The notes under the pieces are model-generated. The model did not search any database, was not told the origin of the DNA, and was given only the letters and a program-made list of their open reading frames with translations. Positions 17,912 through 25,814 of a stretch of DNA of 64,000 bases are shown here, one piece after another. Source of the DNA: Cyclobacteriaceae bacterium. Its GTDB lineage: Bacteria > Bacteroidota > Bacteroidia > Cytophagales > Cyclobacteriaceae. Within the stretch, counting starts at the first letter, position 1. Every line of letters begins with the position of its first letter. The stretch is taken from assembly GCA_023151255.1 (NCBI GenBank), contig JAKLJG010000004.1:1-64000 (forward strand), in the 5' to 3' direction. A program made the translations under genes and the position numbers.

Positions 17912-18752
17912 GTTGTATAAGTTTATGACATAGTTGATGGCCTTCTTCCAGAACTTCCTTTATCCGGAGGACAGGAAGGTTTATCTGCCGGAGATATGCG
18001 GGATTGTGACATATATCGCGGCACAAAACAATTTTCTTCTCCAGTAATAATTTCTTTTCCTGTTGGGTGAGCGTGGTAAGACATGTAAGGGGATAAAGAC
18101 CTGTTTCCTCAATCATTTCACGCAGGCTTCCACGTTGAGGAAAATCAAGGCTTACGAGATTCAGCCCTGAGCATGCCGCATATTTAATTGCGTCTGTGGT
18201 AAACCGGGTGTTGGTTACCACCCAGCCTTGATGAAATTTTTCTCCGTGACCAGGAATTAATTTCCAGCGCGCTTCCACATCGTGAAATCGCGCTTGTATG
18301 TAAAGTGGAATCTTAACATCGCAGACCATACCCGGGCTGTTGTGATATTTGCATTCAACCATGAAATGACGGTCATCTTTCTGAGCAATTACATCTACTT
18401 CATGATTCACACAATGTCCTTCCACTATTTTTCCCACTTGAACCTCGAAATTCTTTTGCTTAAGAATTTCCGATACATATAATTCAAAGGGAAAGCCTGA
18501 CGGTCCTAGTTCCATGATACCATTTTTGAGATGGTAACGTCCTGCCACCGGCCGGGCAGCACGCCTTAACAATTCGTGAGCTTTTTTATAAATGTGTTTG
18601 GTAGACATTCCGTTTCGGAGGCCTTTTGCGACTTCTGATGCTACCTTCTCTGCCAAAATAGCAGAGGCTCCAGCCCGCATGAGTGATTGTAGCAACTTGT
18701 CTTTTTGAAATGCTTCACTTTCACCGGAAGCTTTAATAATAGTAGCGGTCAT
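17898..18752 (-). CDS. ATP-cone domain fused to Mrr-like restriction endonuclease-fold domain
   Basis: 284 residues. Residues 1-85 form an ATP-cone (IIKASGESEAFQKDKLLQSL, later KHIYKKAHELLRR), the nucleotide-sensing module of ribonucleotide reductases and NrdR. Residues about 88-210 resemble a PD-(D/E)xK nuclease: FELYVSEIL, then D120 in HEVDVIA and the E133-C134-K135 motif in MVECKYHN. No adjacent methylase or reductase is present. It begins 3 bases inside the DUF4136 gene end and runs into the P-type ATPase gene. Its role may be ATP/dATP-gated nucleic acid cleavage, but nothing is proven. Proteins of this design recur with AMP phosphorylase clusters (recollection, not checked here). Confidence 0.75.
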   Translation of the reverse strand: MTATIIKASGESEAFQKDKLLQSLMRAGASAILAEKVASEVAKGLRNGMSTKHIYKKAHELLRRAARPVAGRYHLKNGIMELGPSGFPFELYVSEILKQKNFEVQVGKIVEGHCVNHEVDVIAQKDDRHFMVECKYHNSPGMVCDVKIPLYIQARFHDVEARWKLIPGHGEKFHQGWVVTNTRFTTDAIKYAACSGLNLVSLDFPQRGSLREMIEETGLYPLTCLTTLTQQEKKLLLEKKIVLCRDICHNPAYLRQINLPVLRIKEVLEEGHQLCHKLIQHDQH

Positions 18753-19387
18753 GGCTGATTGATTTTATCAATATTGAATTGTACTCTTTCAAAGGAATCC
18801 GCTAACTCCCGCACAACTTTTGGAATACTTTCTGGAGGCAATCCATTCTTTTTGTGCGGGTAAATTTTAACTGACCAGATCAATTCATTTCGGGTGGCAT
18901 CTATGGCCTGTACCCTGATGAACAACTCTTTGTCGTAGTAGCGAATTCTGTGAGGAGAGGAAGAATTCCCTTTTAACCCATCGGATGTATTTTCAAAAGG
19001 CGAGTAAAAGGGATTCGTAATACTGTATGCTGACCTGGTTTCGTTGCCTGTGCGCGATGAAAACCGGCCCACCAGGTGTTCTTCCCATCGTACAATAAAT
19101 ATGAGTTCGGGTTGAAGAGAATCATTTTTCAAGCCCATGGTTTTCAGGTTAGAGGAAAAGCCACTGCCAATGGCCTGAAGAAGACTGAAGTGTTGTTTCC
19201 CCGAATCAGGAACTATCATCATGGAAAAGGATGAATAAGGATAATTTTGTTTTGGAGCTATCTGATAGGTGTCAATTTGATAGCTGGATGCACAACTTAT
19301 AAGGAGATAGCTTGTCAATGCCAGTACGAAGAAACTGTGGCAATGAGCGTTGCCGATATATCCCGATATTTTGACCATAATTATCAT
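18749..19387 (-). CDS. DUF4136-like lipoprotein
   Basis: 212 residues. N-terminal hydrophobic stretch with lipobox LISC gives a lipidated Cys at about residue 32. The mature part begins SSYQIDTYQIAPKQNYPYSS and has spaced elements (LLQAIGSGFSSNLKTMGL, PELIFIVRWEEH, RNELIWSVKI) typical of DUF4136 lipoproteins. Function unknown; presumed envelope protein. Start could also be M4 at 19378, which puts the lipobox at a more usual distance. It overlaps the ATP-cone gene by 4 bases, so it appears to be the first gene of that operon. Confidence 0.65.
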   Translation of the reverse strand: MIIMVKISGYIGNAHCHSFFVLALTSYLLISCASSYQIDTYQIAPKQNYPYSSFSMMIVPDSGKQHFSLLQAIGSGFSSNLKTMGLKNDSLQPELIFIVRWEEHLVGRFSSRTGNETRSAYSITNPFYSPFENTSDGLKGNSSSPHRIRYYDKELFIRVQAIDATRNELIWSVKIYPHKKNGLPPESIPKVVRELADSFERVQFNIDKINQP

Positions 19388-19428
19388 TGCTTATTTTCAG
19401 TCCTGAGAACATCCTTGCAATTGTGTTT

Positions 19429-19989
19429 CTATGTCTTGACCCGACCGTAGAGCCAGTTGATCAGGTACGTCTTAGTTGCTTTATCGTACCGCGACAATTC
19501 AATATCATTTTTAAACACTTCGTCAATCTTTTTTTGAAATTCAAATTGATCAGAAAATGCTTGTTTGAGATTTTGTTTTGTGAGTTTATAAACATGACCA
19601 TCTAGTCCGCGGCTGAACATGTAGTGGAGTTCACTTTGCTTATGTGCCCGGACTTCATGCTTGTATAGGATAATGTATTCCGTGGGATTTAGTATGGCGT
19701 AGTTAACCTTATCAATAAAACGATGAAATAAACCCTTGCAATCCCGATAGCCAAACACTTCACTTTTTGAAAGTGTTATCACCGAGTCGTTATGAACCAC
19801 TTTAATAAATTTTTGATCACTAAAACTGGTTTGCTTGATCTTGTGTTTTTGTGTCCGGCAAATGATAGCATACGCCAATTTCTGTTGCTGAAAATCCGAA
19901 AGCGTCAGATAAACCCCGCTGCTGTCTTGCTGGGCATAGACCACATTGCACAGACTTAGCAGAGAACAGAAAAGAAATACAGATTTCAT
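19429..19989 (-). CDS. Secreted protein of unknown family, paralogue A of three in window
   Basis: 186 residues with a signal peptide (MKSVFLFCSLLSLCNVVYAQ). The mature part shares an ordered set of motifs with the product of 34012-34581: SGVYLTLSDFQQQK, CRTQKHKIK, a VxHND element, EVFGYRDCKG with a following RFxD, LYKHEV, and LTKQNLKQAF followed by FKNDIELSRYD. This is the same domain with two conserved cysteines. I do not recognise a named family. It overlaps the upstream beta-barrel gene by 4 bases (ATGA), so the two are translationally coupled. A periplasmic or surface role is likely given the signal; a metal-stress role is suggested only by the positions of all three copies. Confidence 0.7.
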   Translation of the reverse strand: MKSVFLFCSLLSLCNVVYAQQDSSGVYLTLSDFQQQKLAYAIICRTQKHKIKQTSFSDQKFIKVVHNDSVITLSKSEVFGYRDCKGLFHRFIDKVNYAILNPTEYIILYKHEVRAHKQSELHYMFSRGLDGHVYKLTKQNLKQAFSDQFEFQKKIDEVFKNDIELSRYDKATKTYLINWLYGRVKT

Positions 19990-20666
19990 GGTCTGCTGAA
20001 AATGTAGCCAACCTGCAAGAGAAAAGCTGCGTTATTGGATTGCATGCCACTGTCGTAGTACATGCCGCGGAATACATTCATAAATCCGTACGTATAAAGA
20101 AGCCGCGTTTGAATTGCCCCTTTCTTCAGACCAAATTCTAAACCTGGACCCACTACCATGCCGATGTCAACACGATTTACATTGTCCATCATTTCCTGGG
20201 TTGTCCCGGATGGTTCGTCTTTCGCTGAAAGTAATGTGCTTTCTGTCAAACCCAGTACTGCGGTGAACTTGACCGGCCCTTTCGGCAGGCTATTATATTG
20301 GCCCATCGCCCACAGATCGAGATATGAAAGACGATAGCGATCATTGTACGAAGAGTTCATTTCACCATAATTCGCCCCGCGATTCATATAACCGACATTG
20401 CCAACAAATGACCACCGTTGATGCAGGGGTACGGTGAGGCTCATACCACCACCCCATGAACCTGCATAGTTGTACATGGTCATGTTGCCGTTCATTCCAC
20501 TATAACCGCTGCCGTACATGTTCATATTCATGCCCATGCCTTGCACCAATGAACTGGTGCCCCCATTGGCGTACACGCCTATACTGATTTTTGATTTTGT
20601 GTTGTCCTGCGCACCCAGGTATGTTGTTACCAGGCACAGGATCATGATTCCAATCGTTGTTTTCAT
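19986..20666 (-). CDS. Outer-membrane beta-barrel protein with Met/Gly/Asn-rich N-terminal segment
   Basis: The ATG at 20666 gives 226 residues with a signal peptide (MKTTIGIMI...TYLGAQ). Residues about 45-70 are unusually rich in Met, Gly, Asn and Tyr (GMGMNMNMYGSGYSGMNG). The remainder alternates as a small barrel: WSFVGNVGYM, LSYLDLWAMGQY, ending AAFLLQVGYIFSRP. Such small barrels are common in Bacteroidota and hard to assign. Met-rich clusters can bind Cu(I), which would fit the nearby copper genes, but this is inference. It is coupled to the secreted protein at 19429-19989. Confidence 0.65.
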   Translation of the reverse strand: MKTTIGIMILCLVTTYLGAQDNTKSKISIGVYANGGTSSLVQGMGMNMNMYGSGYSGMNGNMTMYNYAGSWGGGMSLTVPLHQRWSFVGNVGYMNRGANYGEMNSSYNDRYRLSYLDLWAMGQYNSLPKGPVKFTAVLGLTESTLLSAKDEPSGTTQEMMDNVNRVDIGMVVGPGLEFGLKKGAIQTRLLYTYGFMNVFRGMYYDSGMQSNNAAFLLQVGYIFSRP

Positions 20667-20694
20667 ATATACCTTGTTTAAGTCCTTCTTATTA

Positions 20695-21099
20695 TTAGCT
20701 GCTTTTTGGTTTGTTCCCGGCATTCAAAAGGTCTTCCATGTTTGCTTCAAGCATCCTTTTGTACTCCCTGGTATACCAACTTATGGCGTCATCCCTATCC
20801 CTCAATAGGTCGCTAGATTTAGAGAAGGCCTCAAATGCGTTGTATCGTGCTGCCGCGAACATGATCGCTGCACCTACACGCTCTTTGGGTTCGGTGGATG
20901 TAAATTCATTGGCCAGGTCAATAAACTTGTCCGCCATAGTCGCTCGTGATATTTTGCTTGTCTTTTCCATTTGATTGAGTCGGTTGTTCAAATTATCCCA
21001 GTCAGTCGAACTAAATTCAGGACGGTACTCTTTTGCTGCTTTGCAAAACATGTAGTCAAGATATTTGTAGGCATAATCTGAGATGGAAATTATTTTCAT
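20695..21099 (-). CDS. DUF3144-like helical protein
   Basis: 134 residues, cytoplasmic, all-helical. The core MADKFIDLANEF, then RVGAAIMFAAARYNAFEA and SWYTREYKRMLEANMEDL fits DUF3144, a small family of unknown function. An N-terminal extension of about 55 residues precedes the core. It lies 10 bases after the cytochrome c stop and so is probably part of the respiratory operon read from 26.2 kb downward. No catalytic residues are visible. Confidence 0.65.
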   Translation of the reverse strand: MKIISISDYAYKYLDYMFCKAAKEYRPEFSSTDWDNLNNRLNQMEKTSKISRATMADKFIDLANEFTSTEPKERVGAAIMFAAARYNAFEAFSKSSDLLRDRDDAISWYTREYKRMLEANMEDLLNAGNKPKSS

Positions 21100-21109
21100 A
21101 ACAAACGCC

Positions 21110-21511
21110 TTATTGTTTGAGGGTACGGATATAATTGACGATTAGCCACCGGTCTTCAGCATCTGGAATTTTTTTATCAAATGCCGGCATGTCGTCACGA
21201 CCTTTGCTCATTTTATAAAACAAAGCTCCATCTGTCTGGCTCTGGAACTTTGCTGTAGAAAAATCTCCAACATCACCTTTTAGTTCTTTTGCTTTGGGAC
21301 CATCACCATAACCCTCCTTACCATGGCAGGATTGACAGTGCTTTGAGTAAAGGCTTTTGCTGATGGAGATGTTTTCCTTGTCGGTTTTGTCGGTCGGATT
21401 CTTTACATTCTTTGCAGACTCAGGTACTACCCATTCCTTTGACTGCACTAACGTGAATGAGTACAACGCAACGGAAGAGGCGAAGAGAAGAATAATGGTT
21501 TGCTTTTTCAT
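21110..21511 (-). CDS. Monoheme c-type cytochrome, periplasmic
   Basis: 133 residues with a signal (MKKQTIILLFASSVALYSF). One heme site CQSCHG lies near 59-64, with the axial Met candidate in MPAFDKKIPD near 108 and a C-terminal helix DRWLIVNYIRTLKQ typical of class I cytochromes c. It would shuttle electrons in the periplasm. It lies 19 bases after the membrane-anchored protein and in the same direction as the NrfD and iron-sulfur genes, so it is a likely electron acceptor of that complex. Confidence 0.88.
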   Translation of the reverse strand: MKKQTIILLFASSVALYSFTLVQSKEWVVPESAKNVKNPTDKTDKENISISKSLYSKHCQSCHGKEGYGDGPKAKELKGDVGDFSTAKFQSQTDGALFYKMSKGRDDMPAFDKKIPDAEDRWLIVNYIRTLKQ

Positions 21512-21529
21512 AGTTATCAGGTTTATTGT

Positions 21530-22402
21530 TTACGATTTGATTTTAGCTTTTGAAATTCTAAACAGGTTGATGACAAGGATAAGTATCGGTATCCATACAC
21601 CGAGAATAATCAGGTTGGGAAACAGGAGCAGATAAAAAGGTGTTTTTGTCGGAGGTGACCACATCGTTCGTTTATCAAATGTTGATTCGTCTTTTATCGG
21701 AATTCCAATCGGTACACTTATCAGTGCTTTGATTGTGCCATACGTGTCGCTTTCTTCCAACACTACTTCAAACGTGAGTATTCCATCTCTGCCCGGCATA
21801 GGTTCTTCAATAGGAACAAGAATGGAGCCATCTTCAATGGTCTCGTAACTTTCTTCACCAATTTGTAACGGAGCGTACATACGCTGCAATCCAACTTTCA
21901 GTGATTGACCCGGCAGAGGATTACCGGCAGCATCTGTAAGTGTGGCTTTAATTTGATTAACGCTATCAATCATCTGAATTTCAACTGATAAATTGGCCTT
22001 CGAGAATACAACGGTTGCTTCGCTGTCTTCAAACTTATTGTTGTTTTCAATTTTTGCCGCATAGGTAAAAACGGTGGATGCGTCCATAGTCTCAATGTCT
22101 CCGGGATTTAAAATAAACCGGGCCTCCCCCCTATCATTCGTTTTCGTTTTTCCAATAAAAGTCATCGAATCATCTGCTGCCATTTTATAAACATTGAACT
22201 CCAAACCCGTGGCCGGTTCAAAGCCATTGTCTGTTTTGTATTTGGCAGAGAGACTGATGTACGATTCTTGATTCATTATTTTGGTGTACTTTGCCGAAAC
22301 CCTTGCTTTAAATTTATTATCCTGTGCAAGGGTTGCAACGATCGTGCCTATGTTTACAAGGCCGATTAAAATCAATAAACGATATATTGAAATTGTCTTC
22401 AT
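21530..22402 (-). CDS. Membrane-anchored periplasmic protein with Ig-like domains
   Basis: The ATG at 22402 overlaps the NrfD stop by 4 bases (ATGA) and gives 290 residues. Signal peptide (MKTISIYRLLILIGLVN...), a periplasmic region that looks like two beta-sandwich domains (ISLSAKYKTDNG..., then VEIQMIDSVNQIKATLTDAAGNPLPG), and one C-terminal membrane helix (FYLLLFPNLIILGVWIPILILV) with a short basic tail. No cysteines for heme or clusters. Not a family I can name. Coupling to nrfD suggests an accessory or docking subunit of the same quinol-linked complex. Confidence 0.6.
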   Translation of the reverse strand: MKTISIYRLLILIGLVNIGTIVATLAQDNKFKARVSAKYTKIMNQESYISLSAKYKTDNGFEPATGLEFNVYKMAADDSMTFIGKTKTNDRGEARFILNPGDIETMDASTVFTYAAKIENNNKFEDSEATVVFSKANLSVEIQMIDSVNQIKATLTDAAGNPLPGQSLKVGLQRMYAPLQIGEESYETIEDGSILVPIEEPMPGRDGILTFEVVLEESDTYGTIKALISVPIGIPIKDESTFDKRTMWSPPTKTPFYLLLFPNLIILGVWIPILILVINLFRISKAKIKS

Positions 22403-23715
22403 GAGTGTTGTGTTTGATGACCTTCTATCAATCCTCTTTCTTCTGCTGTTTCCTGAATAGGTACAATGGGTAAAAACCTGACCAGAAAAGTGATAATAAG
22501 CATGGCCATTGCCAGCGTGGCAAATGTTATCGACCATTCCATCCATGTGGGCTTATAGTGGTGCCAGGATTCGGGTACTCCCTGAATAGGAAGAAAAGGA
22601 TGACTCAATGTTGGGATAACAATCAGGTAGCGTTTCCACCAGGCACATACCATTACGGTAAGAGATACAATAAATAACGGGAACGGCTTTCTCCCTCCCC
22701 TGAACACCATGATGATGACAGGAATAACAAGACCTCCAATAATCACAACCCAGAATAACCAGGCATATTCTCCGGTGAATAAACTTCGGAGATGGGTTGC
22801 TTCCTCTTCTGTGGATTTATAAATGGGCATCAGGTACTCATTGATGTTGAAGTATAAATACAGTAAGCTAAGCATGACCAATATCTTTCCCATTAAATCA
22901 AAATGATGATCAGTGATATAGTTTTCTAACTTGTACATCTTACGTAATATATACATGACTACAATCACTGCGCTTGACCCGGCAACAAAAGCACCGGCAA
23001 CAAAATAAGGCCCGAAGTTGGTACTGTCCCACCCGGGGCGATACGTGGTTTCAAACAGCCATGCCGTAACGGTGTGGATGGCAAACGCAACAGGAATAAT
23101 TAATACCGAGAGCACTTTTATAGACCTCGAATAAATCTTTGTTTGCTTTTCATTGCCTGTCCAGTTCAGCGAAAGCACGCGATACCATTTATTCAGCCGG
23201 GTGTTGTTATCAAAATATTTGCTGAGGATTGTGAAGTCGGGCAATAGCGGGTAATACAAAAACAAAACACTTAGCACCAGGTACGTGCTAATCACAACCA
23301 CATCCCAGATAATGGGAGATTGAAGCCTGCCGTGAAGAAACAAATTTATTACTCTGTCAGGTCGCCCCATGTCAAGGATAATGGCTATACCTGCCATGAT
23401 GATGGCAGCCACAGCGATGATCTCGGCAATGCGTGTAAGCGGTGTGCTCCAATGCACATCTGACAATCGCAGGATGGCTGTGATCAACGAACCCACCAGA
23501 CTCACGGCAACGAAGAAAACAAAATTTGAAATGTAAATTCCCCATAGTGCGTAGTCGCGCATGCCTGTTATCACTAAACCATACCGAATTTGTTGAACGT
23601 ATGAATACAATCCGACAAGGACAACAGCTACCAGAAAGGCTACCCATATCTTTCCCCTCCAACTGAATTTTTTTGGTGCCAGGTCATTTATAATTTTTTC
23701 GTAGGCAGTGTTCAT
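22399..23715 (-). CDS. NrfD/PsrC-family quinol-interacting membrane subunit
   Basis: 438 residues with 10 probable membrane segments. The pattern WGIYISNFVFFVAVSLVGSLI, then PDRVINLFLHGRLQSPIIWDV, matches NrfD/PsrC/ActC-type subunits, which exchange electrons with menaquinol in the inner membrane. Its start overlaps the iron-sulfur subunit stop by 4 bases (ATGA), the usual FeS-NrfD pairing. No molybdopterin or multiheme catalytic subunit is next to it. Ten segments rather than eight brings it close to the ActC/ActF branch of alternative complex III, but the other Act subunits are absent. Confidence 0.87.
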   Translation of the reverse strand: MNTAYEKIINDLAPKKFSWRGKIWVAFLVAVVLVGLYSYVQQIRYGLVITGMRDYALWGIYISNFVFFVAVSLVGSLITAILRLSDVHWSTPLTRIAEIIAVAAIIMAGIAIILDMGRPDRVINLFLHGRLQSPIIWDVVVISTYLVLSVLFLYYPLLPDFTILSKYFDNNTRLNKWYRVLSLNWTGNEKQTKIYSRSIKVLSVLIIPVAFAIHTVTAWLFETTYRPGWDSTNFGPYFVAGAFVAGSSAVIVVMYILRKMYKLENYITDHHFDLMGKILVMLSLLYLYFNINEYLMPIYKSTEEEATHLRSLFTGEYAWLFWVVIIGGLVIPVIIMVFRGGRKPFPLFIVSLTVMVCAWWKRYLIVIPTLSHPFLPIQGVPESWHHYKPTWMEWSITFATLAMAMLIITFLVRFLPIVPIQETAEERGLIEGHQTQHS

Positions 23716-24668
23716 GGCTCTTGTGGTTTATCAACTGATTGAAATTCTGTGTAATTCTTCAGGCCTTCCTCAAAGTCAACAATCCGATCGCTCGGAGGCA
23801 GGTAGTATACACTGGGTTCTGTGCCCAAACTCTCCATCAACCGGTAGCCGGCCCTGTCTTTTAAAAGTTTACTCAGTTTGAAGGATTGGCCGCTGCCGTT
23901 GGTCACGGTGTCTTCATACATATCGCCAAAACTGAACACATCATTTGGGCAGGCGCTCACACAATGTGGCAACTCACCTTTGTCAATCATGTGGGGGCAG
24001 AAATCACATTTGTCTACAGTGCCTTTTTGACTGGGTACACCAGCATAGTCCGGAGAATATTCAGCTTGTTCCACCGCCTCGCCCTGCCAGGGGTCAGACC
24101 AGTTGAATACCCTAACCGAATACGGGCAAGCTGCCATACAAAATCTACAGCCAATGCAGCGGTTATTGTCAATCAACACAATACCATCTCTTCGCTTGAA
24201 CGTGGCATCGACCGGGCAAACCTTCACACAGGCAGGCTCATCGCAATGCTGACATAGCGTAGGTTGCCAATACGGTGCAGATTTTTCAGAATCCTGCATC
24301 TTATAGATTTTAATCCACGCATTCTCTCCTGTGATGTAATGGTTTTTGTTGCACGAGCTTTGACACTTTTTCGCATTGCGGCATTTGGCAAGATCCACTA
24401 CCATCACAAACTTGCGATTGGGAAAACCCTCGCGGGGATTGTAAGCCGATTTACTTTCATGTGTATGCGACACTGCGGATGCAGGCACCTGCATCAGGGT
24501 ACCATCGGTGGACATCAGCTCAACAGTTTCTGCCGATTCCGGGTTTTCCGATCTCCCAAATACTTTGGCAAGCAGTGCTCCGCTTGCAGCCGTCAGCAGT
24601 CCGAACTTCAGGCCTTGCTCAACAAAGTTGCGCCTGGATTTCTGATTACTATTTTTTTCTTTTTCCAT
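23712..24668 (-). CDS. Tat-exported ferredoxin-like subunit with four [4Fe-4S] sites
   Basis: 318 residues. Tat signal SRRNFVEQGLKFG near 12-24. Cysteine groups lie at KCRNAKKCQSSCNKNHY, LCQHCDEPACVKVCPVD, NRCIGCRFCMAACPYS and KCDFCPHMIDKG...CVSACPND. These are four cluster-binding groups arranged as in HybA/NrfC/DmsB-type subunits. It would carry electrons between a quinol-oxidising membrane subunit (the coupled NrfD) and a periplasmic partner. The partner is not identified; cytochromes encoded on both sides are candidates. Confidence 0.9.
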   Translation of the reverse strand: MEKEKNSNQKSRRNFVEQGLKFGLLTAASGALLAKVFGRSENPESAETVELMSTDGTLMQVPASAVSHTHESKSAYNPREGFPNRKFVMVVDLAKCRNAKKCQSSCNKNHYITGENAWIKIYKMQDSEKSAPYWQPTLCQHCDEPACVKVCPVDATFKRRDGIVLIDNNRCIGCRFCMAACPYSVRVFNWSDPWQGEAVEQAEYSPDYAGVPSQKGTVDKCDFCPHMIDKGELPHCVSACPNDVFSFGDMYEDTVTNGSGQSFKLSKLLKDRAGYRLMESLGTEPSVYYLPPSDRIVDFEEGLKNYTEFQSVDKPQEP

Positions 24669-24674
24669 AAGGTT

Positions 24675-24938
24675 CTATTTTGAACGACTCTTTTGCCTTA
24701 ACCATCCGAGGAGTGATTGATTGGACATCTTCTTCTCAATAACCTTGGCTTCCTTTAGTGCGCCTTTTCTTACTTTCACTGCCTTGCCTTCAGCGGTGAG
24801 CATTGTTACGAATTCATCTTCTTGTTTTTTCTCATCAACCGCAGCCATTGGCTTTGCTACGGGCAAAAAAGGAAGCGTAAGACTGATTCCTAAGAATTTC
24901 CTTCTTGAAAAAACAGGACTGTTGCTTTCATGCTTCAT
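24675..24938 (-). CDS. Small Tat-signal protein of the NrfD module
   Basis: 87 residues. A twin-arginine signal FSRRKFLGISLTLPFLP near 10-26 is followed by a short charged mature part (about 50 residues) with no cysteines. It starts 12 bases after the DUF5777 gene stop and ends 6 bases before the iron-sulfur gene. It carries the element LTAEGKAVKVRKGALKEAK, which resembles the LMSTDGTLMQVPASAV segment at the N-terminus of the iron-sulfur protein. That suggests a small assembly partner that shares an N-terminal segment with the larger subunit. No named family recognised. Confidence 0.65.
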   Translation of the reverse strand: MKHESNSPVFSRRKFLGISLTLPFLPVAKPMAAVDEKKQEDEFVTMLTAEGKAVKVRKGALKEAKVIEKKMSNQSLLGWLRQKSRSK

Positions 24939-24950
24939 GGCTGCGTGGGT

Positions 24951-25790
24951 TTAGAAATTCCAAAGACGATTGATGTTAAAGCCGATCAGGAATTGCTTCT
25001 CGGAGAGTTTGTAAGGATTGAGCATGTAATTCTTTTGAGGAACAATGCCATTATAGTTACCGACAAACACTTGGAAAGCATGCGAACCGGTAGACATTTC
25101 AATACCCAGCGCCAAACCCGGATTATCTGAGTTTTGATCAAGCGGTTGACTGTAGTCAAGCAGGATGGCAGTTTTATCACTGATGCTTATTTTACCCCCC
25201 ACCGCTATTGCGAGTTGATGATTGGAAAGCGATTCGGCAATGATGTTATAATGCGAGAAACTCGGGGCTACCTGGAACGACACTGCCGGGCTGAACCTGC
25301 GCATAATAATTAACTGACTGAAGTAAGAAAGGCGGTTTGAAGATTGGGGGAAGAAATCAGACTCACGCGCATCAATGGCCATATTGCCGTAAAAGGTTAA
25401 ACTCATTGGCACCTTGCCTGAACGGGTTTGCCTCAACAGACCCACCCTCAGGTTAAAATCCTGTAAGCGATCATTTTTCGTGGTGCCAAATCCCAGCATA
25501 ATCCGGTCTGTAATGGCATAACTCAGTCCGAGCCTGATATTAGCCGGACCCCACATGCCAAGTAGATCATTGTTGCCTCTTTCGATCACGCCAAACCTGT
25601 GTTGGATATCGAAAACCAATGTATTTTTTGTTTTGACCAAACCGGTTGGGTTGTCGATCAGCCAGGCGCTTGCGAAGGCATCTCGCTCAGGCTTGTCGGT
25701 TTGGGGTGTTGCTACAGTATCAGCTTCCTGTGCCAGCACTGAAACTGAAATAATAAACAAAGCAATAAAAAAAAGTATTTTGAATTTCAT
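24951..25790 (-). CDS. DUF5777-like outer-membrane beta-barrel protein
   Basis: 279 residues with a signal (MKFKILFFIALFIISVSVLAQ). After an acidic linker the elements LVFDIQHRFGVIERG, LGLSYAITDRIMLGFG, and a C-terminal FLIGFNINRLWNF describe a barrel of the DUF5777 family, often found next to cytochromes and imelysin-like genes in Bacteroidota. It lies between a cytochrome-like lipoprotein and the small Tat protein and shares their strand, so it is likely the outer-membrane part of the same module. Function unknown. Confidence 0.72.
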   Translation of the reverse strand: MKFKILFFIALFIISVSVLAQEADTVATPQTDKPERDAFASAWLIDNPTGLVKTKNTLVFDIQHRFGVIERGNNDLLGMWGPANIRLGLSYAITDRIMLGFGTTKNDRLQDFNLRVGLLRQTRSGKVPMSLTFYGNMAIDARESDFFPQSSNRLSYFSQLIIMRRFSPAVSFQVAPSFSHYNIIAESLSNHQLAIAVGGKISISDKTAILLDYSQPLDQNSDNPGLALGIEMSTGSHAFQVFVGNYNGIVPQKNYMLNPYKLSEKQFLIGFNINRLWNF

Positions 25791-25814
25791 AGTCTTGATT
25801 GTTTAGGGGGTAAA

